This document shows positions 20,001 through 31,978 of a DNA stretch of 64,000 bases, piece by piece; position 1 is the first letter of the stretch; the number at the start of each line of letters is the position of its first letter. The position numbers and the translations under genes are program-made. The stretch is from the NCBI RefSeq assembly GCF_003286085.1, contig NW_020825350.1, positions 248,001-312,000 of the forward strand. Direction: 5' to 3'. Below the pieces are notes generated by a model that did not search any database, was not told the origin of the DNA, and was given only the letters and a program-made list of their open reading frames with translations. The DNA comes from Drosophila persimilis (taxonomy: Eukaryota; Arthropoda; Insecta; Diptera; Drosophilidae).

Positions 20001-20294
20001 TGGTGAGGCCACTACCCTCTCTATTGTTGTGGCGGGAGAGGGCTGACTCCGGTCCGAATTCGGGTTCGGACTCGGATTCGCATCCCCGCTGGACTGCTGC
20101 TGATCATCCGTCTTTTCCCCTGCCCCATTCCCCTCGGGAGAGGGCGATTTGGCTCCGGCTCTGGCTAGCTCCTCGGCAGCGCTTGAAGACTGGTCCTCGC
20201 TGCAGGCTGGCAGGATCACAGTGGCTGAGGTATTCGCCGTGTCCTCCAGGACGGCTGCCGTTGTGGCTGTGGCTCCTGGCTTACGGCTCGACAT
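11013..20294 (-). CDS. east: EAST-like large nuclear protein (2,388 aa, six coding exons)
   Basis: Coding exons, 5' to 3' on the minus strand: 20294-16812, 16731-16698, 14867-14628, 14551-14085, 14020-13854 and 13788-11013 (TGA at 11015-11013). Lengths sum to 7,167 nt, exactly 2,389 codons. The ATG at 20294 is the first Met after an in-frame TAA in the same exon. The first 1,161 residues are low-complexity with basic clusters (SRKPG, RGRKS, KRNRS, RRGRGRP), and an acidic Glu/Ala/Val repeat tract lies near 18,250-18,450. Residues about 1,210-1,465 form a Cys/His-rich module (CYYCSGKFG, CLCDACF, CVLCKRR, CKLCRYF). The last 925 residues are Ser/Ala/Gln-rich with a polyQ run. Length, composition and position beside Actn fit D. 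melanogaster EAST, a nuclear protein of about 2,300 residues with many NLS and PEST stretches, as I remember it. The name is inference; the gene model is well supported. Confidence 0.8.
14868..16697 (-). other. east: Large intron of the EAST-like gene
   Basis: This 1.83-kb intron lies between the micro-exon donor and the ttctgattcag acceptor. Its central part is a repeat element described separately (15,731-16,219). Outside the element are a pyrimidine-rich tctgtatctgtatc stretch (about 14,940-15,010) and unremarkable sequence. No coding exon is needed or seen. Confidence 0.6.
15731..16219 (+). mobile_element. Helitron/DINE-1-like non-autonomous element
   Basis: The start (atgcccgatactcaaaatg) and the end resemble the general design of Drosophila INE-1/DINE-1 elements. 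Near the 3' end is a hairpin with 7-bp arms, gagttgc at 16174-16180 and gcaactc at 16191-16197, followed by a ccccctcgttttt tail; a subterminal hairpin is typical of Helitrons. An internal direct repeat (ggacgaaaatct followed by gcatccacaa) occurs at about 15,756 and 15,896. From memory the sequence resembles the interspersed obscura-group family that includes the ISX/ISY elements of D. miranda. It has no coding capacity and shows a TATA-like [14 protein letters not shown] 16,114. Confidence 0.55.
16698..16731 (-). CDS. east: 34-nt micro-exon of the EAST-like gene
   Basis: The preceding exon ends in phase 0 (Gln-Asn-Glu, then gtgagt at 16811-16806) and the next recognisable exon (14867) needs one leading base. 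This 34-nt piece sits between ttttgcag and gtaatc and encodes NEGATKSNIPS plus one base. It restores the frame exactly, giving SNIPS then DSSQSEGH. Without it the two halves of the protein are out of frame. The upstream intron would be 80 nt. Confidence 0.65.
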
Positions 20295-20511
20295 CCTTGA
20301 CGAGCCGGTGACCGAGACGCCGTCACCTAGCGCAGCTGCTGCGGACGTTGCTGCTCCTATGATGCCAGCTCCTCCGTCTCCTCCTGCAGTGGCTGCTGCG
20401 ACTGTGGCTGCTTACGTTGCTCCTGCTCCTGGCAATCCGATGCTGATTGTGTCCACTTCGAGTCACAGTGAGTTGGTCCCATTGGTTGACTTGGATGATG
20501 ATGTGGATTGC
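20295..20511 (-). other. east: 5'UTR part of the first coding exon of the EAST-like gene
   Basis: A good acceptor (ttcttgcag, AG at 20513-20512) lies 217 nt upstream of the ATG. In-frame TAA in this interval shows it is not coding in the EAST frame. A further 5' non-coding exon must lie upstream; its position is not resolved. Confidence 0.55.
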
Positions 20512-23500
20512 CTGCAAGAAAGCACAGGAGGGAACAGAACATGAGATGTGGATCGATTACTAATACGCCATGTAGGCTACGGGCACAAAAACGACATCCC
20601 CTGGTGGGGGACGCTTCACCCCCTACTATTCTTCTTCGACAGACGACATTCTTCCTTTGGGACTCAATCGCTCACTCATCCGTTCGTTAAATTCGTTTCT
20701 ATTGCTTTCTGCCTGGATTTTTGATTTGTGAGGTTATGTGGGGCAGCAATCGGATTGATCCTGAACGAGGCCGAAGCTCAGCCGAAGCTGGAGCCCAGGC
20801 AGCCAACCTGCCCCTGTGGCTAGAACATTAAACATGCTTTGCAGTTTCCATATCATGCCCCTTCCCCACTCCCCCACCGTATCGCAGCGCACCGCACCGC
20901 AGAGACTCAGCTCTGGCATAGTCGTAAAGTCGAAAACAAGTTTTGGCAGCAGCAGCTGGAACTGCGGTTGCGAGAGAGCGGTGCGAGAGAGAGCGGAGAA
21001 TGTGAGGAAAGCCAACCAGAAGCCAGAATCCAGAAGCTGAAGCTGAAAGAAGAGTCAAAGGCAAAGCTGAGGAATTGATGGGCTGAGGAGGCTGAGCTGA
21101 GGATTGAGTAATCCTCAAATTGGTGTGCTTTGGTATCCTGCTGTTGCTGTTGCTGGCTGGCTGCTGGCTGATCCCCAGAGCTGAAGTACATTTTGAAAGG
21201 CGCCATTTTGGTGTGGCCAGACTAGCGCAAGCAAATAATAGCCAGAGCCACAGGCTCGGCTCTCAGGCAAACACCGAGAGCCTCGAGAGTTGTTTTTTAG
21301 TGGAGAGGCGACCTTCGCTTTGCATTTTTTGCAGGCTGCTTGCGGCTGCATTCTGCACAGCTTTGGCGGAGGAAATCGGCCTCCATTTCCACACAGCCAC
21401 GGATTTAATGACACACAAACACACAGATATACTGACGCTCTCTCACACACACGAACATACACACACACACACATTATTAACTGAAGCCATCGCCACCACC
21501 CTCTGCAGAGCCGAGCAATGAAACGGATGGACGGATGGTGGAAAGCAAGCATAAGGGAAAACAGTGACAGTGACAGCAGCGGAGAGGAGACGAGACGAGA
21601 CGAAGAAGACGGAGGCGGCTGACAGCGGGGCCAGGCAAGCAGCAAGCCGAGCGACAACAAAACAGACGAATAAAGGAAGTAAAAGCGAATCGCAAATAAC
21701 AAAATGAAGATGAAGTATTTATGTGTGTGTACACTATTATGTAGAATGCACGCACACACAGCCACTAGCGACACTAGCGACGGGAATATAGCATAGCACT
21801 CTCATGTACATAAAGTGTGCAAAAACGTTGGCAGGCGAGGCGCAGGCAGGGCAATTGTAAACACTGGCCACACTGGCCATACGAAGAGCGGCCAAACCAT
21901 CTCAGTGGGCCAGGCCGTGCCGGGCCAGCGGAAACTGGCCCAAGAATTTTCACCAAATGGAAAAGTTGTTAAAGAATTGGCAGAGTTGCCAACAGCGTTC
22001 GTTGGCGAGCAAACGTCCGCCTCGGCAACTCTCGCACAACACACACAAACAGAGAGCCACACTACTCGCTCGTTCGCTCACTCACTCACTCTCACACACA
22101 ACACACGCACACAGAGAGGCATGCACGTTCGGCCAAATGAAAAACTGTGGAAATTGTGCGGACCTAAGGGTCGACAAAAAACAGTTGCGAAAAAAACAAA
22201 AAAATAAATAAATGAAGCAAACTTTACAAAATTTGCTGTTTTCTTTTCAATCTGTTCTCTTCTTTGCTACAACAACAACAAGCATGACGCGCGAACGGAA
22301 CAGCACTCACTTGTCTCTTTCGTTTCACTTTTGAATTGCTTTTCGCATTTGCTTTTTCATTGAAACCGAGCGGGAGCCGAAACGAAACCGAGCCCGAAAG
22401 CCGAACGAAACGAAACCAAACGAAACACAAACGCAAACGCGAATACTTTACCTACTTAATGCTCTTTCTGTTCAGATGTCCATTTGCGAATTTTCCGCAT
22501 TAATTTTCACTGAATCGATGCGACGACGACATTGCCTGTCGGCGCGAGAGAGGGCGCCAACTCCTATGATGAGCAGATTTACGAAGAAACTGCACCCAGG
22601 CAGGAGCAGAACAAACAAAAAAAAATAATAATAAAATAAAATGCAGAACCCGAACCGAATGAGTTGTGAACGCAAACACGGTGCGAAGCGAAATAACGAG
22701 GCAGCGCAGAGAGCCGCAAGAGAGCGTCGTGCAGCGAGTGGCCCGCCGACGATGTCGATGGCGGCGAAAATCATATATTCGCCTCGCCGCCGCTAGTTGG
22801 CAATTGCCGTCTGCAACACCCACTAGCAGATACTCTTCTTTCGCCTTAAACTGTTCTCAACGTACAAGGGATGAATGACTGTTGATACACAATATACCTA
22901 TATAAATATACACGCATATACAGTGATTCATAACTTCTACATTTTACCGTTCCCATATGCGTGGCTAGTTATGTACATACATATATTATTCGTTCTATGA
23001 TCGTGCCATTGCAGGGCATTCAGTTTCGACCTAAGCGCGACCGGCTGTCTGTTATATTTGCCAAATGTTTGTTGGCCTCTCTCGCTCTCGCCGTCTGGCT
23101 CTCATCTTACATATCTCGCCGTGACGGCTGCTTCGTCTTTTGTTCCGACGGAAAAGGACTCGGATCAGTGTGTGTCGGCAGTGTGTTAGCGAAAAAAGCG
23201 AACTTTTCAATAGATCCGATTGATTTTCTCGATCCTCTGCAGATTCCTTGTTTTCGTCCGACCAAACTCCCTCCGATCTTCACCACCCACATCCGATGCT
23301 ACGCTGTTCTGTTGAAGTGATCTTTTTGTTTGCAAAGCGTCTGAGTCCCAGGTTTTTTTCATATCCTGTCCATCCCAGGGGGTGGGGAGTGTTGGCAGCG
23401 GAAGACGTGCACGAATACATGTGCGTAACAGGCGCAAGGGAATCCTGCAAGTGTCAGGTGGCGTCCTGCGTCTGTTGCCGTCAGAACATAGTATTTACCC

Positions 23501-25409
23501 CCTTCTTTTTCAGTCATCGGACAAAATAGCAGGAATGGAGTGGAGTGGAGTGCGGTAGCTGGGTAAAAGTCAAAATTAATTGGCAAATAAACGGCGACAC
23601 TTGGCGGCCAATGAAGGGCAAAGGGAAAATCAATAGCTTTGCATCGCGATATTATGCACCGAATGAGGAGAAAGAGAGAGCCGAGCCGTTTTCGTTAACA
23701 ATGTCATTTGCTTGTGCTGGCCGCATGCATATAATGTACATAATATATGTACATACATACATATGTATGAACTGTATAAGTCGTGGAAAATGGCTTTCCC
23801 TCGAACTGGGTCAAGTGAAAGGCAGGATGGCGGCGATTGAGGACACGCCAGTTCTTGATGGTATTCACCGCCCCCTGGCTTTTATGCAATGACATCATCA
23901 ATTAGTCACATTGACCACGACAAACGAGCGCTTAGATCGATTGTCCTGTCTGGGATGGGCACTTTCAGTCCCATTTCCTGTAATTTTCTCCCTTTTTCCA
24001 TTTTTAATCACTTTTTAACGATGATCCTTTGCATAAATGATTTGGTTTTCCATTCAATTTGTTCAAATAAGTGCTATACATGATAAAGAGTGTGGTTTCC
24101 ATGTGGAATACATGTCTGTAAGGCTTTTTGCAGTACGCCCACCCATTCTTTTCACCTAGAAATTATTTGTACGCTCCGCGAGACACATCTACTTACAGAA
24201 AAACTCACACACGCTTTGTCTGTGAGGCGGGAGTGTGCGTGTGTTGTGCTAAAGGCAATTGGAAAACGAAATGGCCGACAAAACGCCACGCAGCTACATG
24301 GATAGATGAAAGGCAAGCAAAGCACAGTACAGTGGCAGGCAGAAGCAGCGATAAGCGGACGGCAGGGCAAGACGGAATTGGCGATATATGTATGGATAAA
24401 AAGAAAACTTCCGGCAAAGCCAAAGCTCATCGAAATCGACTAAGAGCAGACAACAATCGACTAAGATACACTACATACAATCATAAATCAACGCACACAG
24501 GCAGACATATGGAAACCCACGTGAATCAGAGAGGGAGACAGACCAGACTCGCAATCAAAAGAACAGAGAGAGCCACCTATGATCGCGGCGAATTCGCAGA
24601 GTTTTCATAAGCAAAGCATTTGTGGCTGTCTTACATTATTTTCCTTACTTCTCGCCCTGTGAAAAGCCAATGGCGCTGGTGTGTGTGCCGCCCAACACAA
24701 GAACACCGAAAAAACAGTTAAAACTAGCACGCAAACAAGGCTTTTATGGGTACTCAACCACACGTACATAGGTACATATACACCAGCACTCCATTATTCT
24801 CTCTCTCTATCTCTCCCTCTTCTTCGCCTCTCTTTATCGCTCTTCTCTTTGTGGCGCAGCGTCATTCTTTTTTACGCCATATTGAATTGTAGCCGAGAGC
24901 CATTTGCCATTTTCTTGGGCTTTTTTTTACTACTTTCAGCATGCCTATGTCAAATTTATTGCTTGGATTGTATCAGCCTTAAGGTAATTTAACTGTTTTA
25001 TGCTAAAAAGCTCACCCAAATACAGCGTTTTAAGGCAAAACTAGCTGTGGAAAATTTTCCCATTGACAAATGTCTTCCTTTCTGTGTCTCTTTTCCCCAC
25101 CCTTTCGTGACTGTGGGAAATGTTAACATTTCAGTTTGACCCTTTTGGAGGGTTAATAATCTGTGGAGCAACCTACAATGCCTATATCATATAGCATGGG
25201 CATAAATGATATGATTGAAATTATTATTATTATTAGCAATTTATTAGAAAAAGATCAGAGTGCAAAGAGATGTGCATGTTAAGCGCAACAGAGATATGTT
25301 ATGGCTTATGTTATGACAATCGATAACACGCGTTAGTGAATTTTCGAAGCACTTTTCTGGGATTTCTCGCAGATGCGTTTTCACCTAATTCGTTTAAATC
25401 ATTAATGAA
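20512..25409. other. Non-coding interval between east and PIG-K
   Basis: Probably holds the 5' exon(s) and promoter of east on the minus strand and the promoter of PIG-K on the plus strand. The sequence at about 21,862-21,876 (actggccacactggcc) resembles the Drosophila core-promoter Motif 1 family. CA repeats lie at 21,441-21,473 and 22,080-22,115. Just upstream of PIG-K, caatcgataac near 25,318 resembles a DRE. No coding frame or RNA gene is convincing. Confidence 0.45.
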
Positions 25410-26735
25410 ATGAATCTTAAACTGGTGTCTATTGTTTATATATTCTGCATCTGCGGTATTAGCTGCACTGCAAGCAATGAAGACACTTCCGTCCTGCCAG
25501 AAGGCTTTGTGGATGCCACGCAGAGATCGACGCACACTAATAACTGGGCAGTGCTGGTGGATGCCTCCCGGTTCTGGTTCAATTATCGGCATGTAGCCAA
25601 CGTCCTGTCCATCTATCGGTCTGTGAAGCGCCTCGGCATTCCCGACTCGCAGATCATCCTAATGATAGCAGACGATATGGCCTGCAACGCCCGCAATCCG
25701 CGTCCCGGCCAGGTCTATAACAACGCCAACCAGCATATCAACGTCTACGGCGACGACGTGGAGGTGGACTATCGCGGCTACGAGGTGACCGTGGAGAACT
25801 TTGTCCGCCTCCTCACTGGGCGCACCCAGAACGGTACGGCGCGCTCTAAGAAGCTGCTCTCCGATGCCGGCAGCAATGTTCTCATCTACCTCACGGGTCA
25901 TGGCGGCGATGGTTTCCTGAAGTTCCAGGACTCGGAGGAGATAACCAGCCAGGAGTTGGCCGACGGCATCCAGCAGATGTGGGAGAAGAAACGGTGCTGC
26001 CCTATGCTACACATTTGAACCATTCGTTAATTCATATTTCCACTGATTGCAGCTACAATGAGCTCTTCTTCATGGTGGACACTTGCCAGGCGGCCTCGTT
26101 GTACGAGAAGTTCAGTTCGCCCAATGTCCTGGCTGTGGCCAGCAGCCTGGTGGGACAGGATTCGCTCTCGGTAAGCCTTCTCCTGCAAAGAATGCGTATG
26201 AAAACAACGCTTCTACTGACTCTCTCGTCTCCCAACCTCACAGCATCATGTGGATCCTTCGATTGGTGTGTACATGATCGACCGCTATACCTACTATGCC
26301 CTGGAGTTCCTGGAGAAGGTACAGCCGTTCAGCACGCGCACCATTGGCGATTTCGTAAGTGTGGATGGATTGCTAATTGCTATTCACTTCGCTAAACCTA
26401 AGCCCGCCTGTCGTTTCAGCTGCAAGTGTGCCCCAAGCGTGTCTGCATCTCAACTGTTGGCGTGCGCAAGGACCTCTACCGCCGCGATCCCCATAAAGTG
26501 CCCATAACGGACTTCTTTGGCGCCATCCGGCCCACACGCGTCTCCACGGACCGCATCAATGTGACGCTGGCCAACGAGAGGTATGCATAAGTTAAGAAAT
26601 ATCAGTGTGCAGTTATTACAGTGAGTGTCTTTCTCTTGCAGTGATTTTATTGCCGATCCGGACGAGATTTCTGCGAACAAGAGGCCGTTCAAGATCATAA
26701 TGGAGCCCCAGTTTCCGTCCGAATTTTTCAAATAA
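25410..26735 (+). CDS. PIG-K: PIG-K / GPI8, catalytic subunit of GPI transamidase
   Basis: Cysteine protease of the legumain (C13) family that cleaves the C-terminal signal of precursor proteins and attaches the GPI anchor in the ER. Exons: 25410-25993, 26053-26170, 26244-26354, 26420-26580 and 26642-26735, total 1,068 nt, 355 aa, all phases consistent. Residues 1-20 form a signal peptide (hydrophobic core [12 protein letters not shown]). The mature part begins near [12 protein letters not shown]. The catalytic dyad is visible: His164 in [10 protein letters not shown] and Cys206 in [10 protein letters not shown], at the same numbers I recall for human PIG-K. The predicted protein stops at PQFPSEFFK without the C-terminal membrane segment known from human and yeast enzymes. 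The fly orthologue is CG4406. The start ATG overlaps a minimal upstream ATG-AAA-TGA. Confidence 0.95.
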
Positions 26736-26736
26736 A
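26731..26736 (+). terminator. PIG-K: Poly(A) signal overlapping the PIG-K stop codon
   Basis: The last codons read AAA TAA A, so AATAAA at 26731-26736 contains the stop codon. If used, the 3'UTR would be only about 15-30 nt. No other good plus-strand AATAAA lies in the next 100 nt. Confidence 0.5.
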
Positions 26737-28007
26737 GTGAGTGGTGGGCGAATCGGGAGAATCGGGAGACCAGCAAGCAGATCCAACAGATTCGACAGAT
26801 CCCAACAGGCAGATCCATCATTCATGTGATAATATTAATTTTATTCGTAAATACATCATTTCATTATTAATACATGTGTAATTTATTAAATTTATATGTG
26901 ATCTCGAATCGTGCTTTAAAAATCTCAATTATGGGCTTAGTTGTTCGTCTTCGTCTTAGTTTTCTGTTTTTCCGCTTTCCTGTTTTATATTTGCTAACAT
27001 TTTCATTACATTTCATTATCGTTATCATTCTCGGTTCGTTTTCCTTGTTTGTGTTTCTTAAGCATATTAGATCATGTTTCATTTAAATTATAGTTTGGTA
27101 TCTACTTTCGAACGCTCACTAATCAATCAATCAATCAATCCATCAAGTCAACATTCATATCAAATCCAGAAAACAAACAAAAACCATATTGTATACTTAT
27201 ATAAAAAGCGGGGACCCCCGCATACCATGCGTTTGTTTGTATAGAACTAGAAATCCACACAAAAAAAAAACAAAAACAAACAGTATCTACTACTCGTACA
27301 ATACAATACAATATATAATTTCCGGTTCGTTTTGTTTTGTTTTTTTTTGTTTTGTTTCGCTTTGCTTCGTTTTGAAATTTTCTAATTTGGGTATTCACAA
27401 ATTCAAAGAGTAACAATGGCCGCCAGAAGCGATCTCCACCATTTCCAACTCCATCTCCCCCGTGGAGCCTGACTTTTACTCCCTTTTAGCATATGGAAGG
27501 ATCTACTTCGATTTTATTATTGAATTCATTTATCGCTTGCTTTAAACATATATGTACCTATCCTTTTTTCGTTTCGTTTCTTTTCTCTTCACTTCTCTTC
27601 GGAAATGAATGCACACATACTATACATACATATCAATACGCAAGTACTATATATGTATAATTATATTTATTTCTTAATTTTGTTTTTTGTTTGTTTTTTT
27701 TTTGCGATTTTTTGGTGTTTTTTTTTGGTTTTTGTTTTTGTTTCATTGCATCAGTCCCATAATTTGAGTTGTAGGCTTGGGGTTGTCCTCAAGATCAAGA
27801 TCCAGATTAAGCACCATAAGAAGTTCGTATTGCATCCACGTCGCTAAACACTATTGGGACATGGAATATCCGATCACGGAGCACGGGTCATTGTGGGGGT
27901 CTATATGGGACGGGTCTGCGTCCGAATGCATGGGCCATTGAGTTGGATTGGGTTGGAGTGGAGTGGAGCTAAGTGGGGTCTGTCTCTGCGTCTGTGTGTG
28001 AGTGGGA

Positions 28008-28038
<31 letters not shown>

Positions 28039-31000
28039 GGGGAGGCACAACAGTTATATATATGTATACATATGTAGCTGGTTAGATAAGCGTCGTCTGG
28101 TGCCTGCCACTGGTTATGTTGGGTGCTTTCCGTGACTGGGAGTGGTTCGGGTTCACCTGTATGTGTATGTGTGTGTGAAAGTCGTTAAAATTAGCTAACT
28201 AATGTTATATCTGTATGTATCTCGAGATGCCAGATGGGGAGAAACAGACAGAATTTGCTCTCCCTGCTCTTCTGATTCGTTCTGCTTATGCATGTATTTA
28301 CAAAGACACTTTCGGGGGAGCGATCCGGCATCTGACTCTAGTCTGTATATTCAAATGGGGACATTGGAACGGGGGGATTTGGATTTGGACTCGGTTGTCT
28401 CTTGGATGGAAAGGGCTTACTAGATAGAATGGAGTTGGGGAAGGATGGATGATGTTATAGGTTGGAGGAAACGGCTCACTGGCCTGCCTAGGCTGTCGAC
28501 ACTTTGATTGATTCGAATCTCGATTACAGTTACAGTTTTAATGTCTAACACTTATCCGATAACACGCTGTGCAAAAATATTGTTTTCATTTTCACTTTCT
28601 CGTTTTTTTTTTGTTTACTTTTATCTAATTTCATTTTGTTATTTTTTCTTTTTTAATTTTCCCCTCTCTCCATCTCTCTCCAGATTCTTTACCTCCGCCA
28701 TTGTCGTCTATACTGTTACACTCTACAAAAAATGTTAATCGCCTGCCCCGCCCGACTATCTCGCCAGATCCCTCCTATATGTATTGCCATATCGTATGCG
28801 GTAGCTCTCGTACGAACTCGTATTATTTATTCGCTTATGAAAATTCACATATATGTATGCATGTATACGTTATTTAAATATTCTTGCTATTTGCTATTTC
28901 GTATTCGTATTTGATTTTTTCATTCTTTTTTTGTTTTCATTGTTTGCTTGTAAAAAAACTCACTACGGAAAAAAAAAATCAAAAATAATGTTTGAAGGCA
29001 ATTTGATGTCAGACTCTTTCTTAATTTCATTTTCTTTTCTTTTTTTTTTAACATTTCTCTCATCATGGTTTTCGCCTCCTTGTTCTCGTCTTCGTTTTGG
29101 TTTTAGCTTGGTTTTGGGATGTCGCTATCCGTTCTCGTTATCGTTCTCGTTCTCGTTCGCGTTCTCGTTTTATTATCTTTATGTTTAAGTGTGTATAATG
29201 AGTGGTAGATCGATAGAGGGAGGGCTGATCGGGTGTGGGAATCTGGGAATCTATGGTTTTACTATCTATACAAGCTATGGCCAAGTAAATATGGCCTTCG
29301 CAATAAAAATCTATAATTCAGTTCTAACAGACTCTGTTCTACTACGTTTCCTTGCTCTCAGTTTCAGGTGCCTTCCAATGAAATAAACCAAACCAAAAAC
29401 AGCACTATGGCTTGGACTGCATCTGCATCTGCATCTGCATGAGAGTGCACTGGATCAACTACTCACGACTGACTCACTCACTCCCATCTGGCCCAGCAAT
29501 TTCTTGACATATTTCGGTGTATACTTTTCAGGGCGGTCCAGTGCTGGATCGAGTTGTGTCTCTGAGGAGGAACTGCCATGGGAAGCAGATATCTGTGGAT
29601 AACAGATCTAAGAATAGTGCAGCATTATTTTTTGTAAGATCTCCCCTTGTATGTACATATGACGAGCATCGGCATTCCCCAAATAAACGGAAAGACAAAC
29701 ATACTAAAGTATATTTCATTTTTCATTCGGGTACGATTTTGTCGGGAAAGAGGAGAATTTCTTGGGGCCAGTCTCTCTATCGACTGTTCCAATACAAGGT
29801 ACCATATATAGCGGATAAACATATCCGATTCCTAACAGAGTGCTGGGCTCTTCGCCTGCAAGCGGGATAACTTCTCTCTATGTACAATACGATCGTGTGG
29901 GAAGTCGGTCGATCCCTAACACAGTGCGAGCAAGTGCGGTCGTCAATGGGCGGGGCTTTAGTGGTCCGGGTTCAGGGTTCCGGGCAGGAGGGATACAAAA
30001 GAAAACAAAAGTAAATGGAAAAGAACAACTTTTTAAGAATTACATTTATTCAAAAATGTTGTTAAAAAAATGTATACAGACAGCAAAAAAATCAACAAAA
30101 TTAATACATTTACAAAATAAAACGTAGTACGACGATATCGATAACAATCCGGGCATCAATATCGCCATGGGCGATAGGCGAATAGGGTTACGACAACACG
30201 ATTACGATTTAAAATTGCGTAATCGTCTTAACAAAAAATCCTTTGCTCTTCATTTCTTTGTTTTTCCTTAGTTTTTCTTTCATTTCTCATCATTCATTTT
30301 TCTCTTGTATGTATGCTCTATGCGTAATTTATGTGTAGTATCCATACATATATATAAATCTGTATATAAATACATATGTATATATATATATATGCATATA
30401 CATATATAAGTGTGGATGTGTATATATGTAGGTATGTATGTATATTAAAAAAAAAATAATATGCATAATTAGAGCTAGATTTATGTGTATGTGTGGGTCG
30501 GTGTTGTATGCATACATTGGTATATCCTATATGTAAAATCGTGATTATGCGTTCTTAACTTAGGTATAGGTATAGTGTGTGTTTGTGTGTGTGTGTGGGT
30601 GTGCTCCTTTCTGCTCGTATTATATATGTATATATGTGTGTGTCTCTGCCACCCCACTTTCTCACTTTTGTTCACCTTCTTTTCACCCACCCTCGCGCTC
30701 GCGCTCGCGCTCGCCCTCGCCCTTGCCCACGCCCCCACACACAATACGATAAATAATCGGGCAAATGTGAGGGTCGTCAAAGTAAGATGCATTATGCTGT
30801 GGCAGTATCTACTCCCAACCATATACATATAGTAGTATATAATATAGTATATATATATATATATATATCTAGTATGTATGTATATAACATGTGAGGGGAG
30901 GGTTGGGGTGGGGCTGGGGCTGGGGCTGGGTCTTGGGATCGGCGTGGTTTGGAAGGGGAACTAACAACATAACATATTATACTCCCCGTGTGTGAACGAC

Positions 31001-31978
31001 TCTGAGTGGTACTGTGTGATCCTGCACTCCTATGGAGAGCCCACCCACCCGGAGTTGTCCGCAGCTTCATCGAAAATTTCTCTACTACACAAGGCCTTAC
31101 AAGGATGATGGTTTCTATGCTACATGGACTCTACTATTTATACTTTATGTGGTTGGTTTCTCATCTCTCGTTACCTCTCGTTACCTTTCTTGCTCGCTCG
31201 TTTTCTTTTCTGTCGGTGCTTCACCATTTTACAATACATACATTTATATATTTCTAGTCTTTACATAGATTAAAAAAAAAAAAATTATTATCTGACATAT
31301 GCACGCATCCTAAATGCTTGGCTATAGCTGTGTGTGGCATTGTGGCTACATAAACATTAAATATTCATTACATACTCGTTACATACTCGTTACATACTCG
31401 CTACATACTCGTTATCGTACTCGTTATGCATAGATGTTAACACTCTTCTCCAATCTCAATGCTCCTCTCTATCTCTCTAACTCTCCTTCTCTGTCTCCTC
31501 CTCCCCGCAGAGCTGGGTAAACAATAAAAAATGATTACATGATTAATTCTTGAACCCCACTTTTAGGTTAGAAGATTCTCTCTGTGTGGGGTGTAGCTGT
31601 GGATGTGGGTGTGGGTTGTGAGTGAGGATCAATGCTTTTGTTTGTATGTTTGTATGTATGTGAGTGTGTTTACGTTGCGGGATATAGTACAGGGTGATCG
31701 ATGATGGGCTGGCTACATAAAAACCAGACCTCACGACAGACATTAGGCTCTACATTATGCATGTAGCAATAGTAAGCTATAGTAATAGTAATAATAGTCC
31801 ATAATCAATGAATCCATAATAACTAACAACTAATAGTTAATAGTTAATGATAATCGTAGGCATAAGCATAAGCATAATCATAAGTGGTAATCATATCGTA
31901 ACCGTATTCATAATCATAATCATAATGATAATCATAATCATAATAAAACATGCTCTACGTGTACGATTCTAAAATAAT
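26737..31978 (-). other. Probable Hr4 3'UTR / 3' flank
   Basis: No coding sequence is supported in this 5.2-kb interval. Minus-strand poly(A) signals (plus-strand tttatt) occur near 26,836, 27,505, 28,825 and 29,168. The most distal would make Hr4 and PIG-K transcripts end about 100 bp apart. The interval is T/A-rich with TATA/CATA repeats (30,350-30,450, 30,838-30,888), GT repeats and an 11-bp minisatellite (31,366-31,425). A consensus DRE (tatcgata) is at 30,136-30,143. Confidence 0.45.
31366..31425 (+). repeat. 11-bp minisatellite
   Basis: Tandem units of ttacatactcg with one variant (ctacatactcg), about four and a half copies, in the probable Hr4 3'UTR. Confidence 0.8.
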
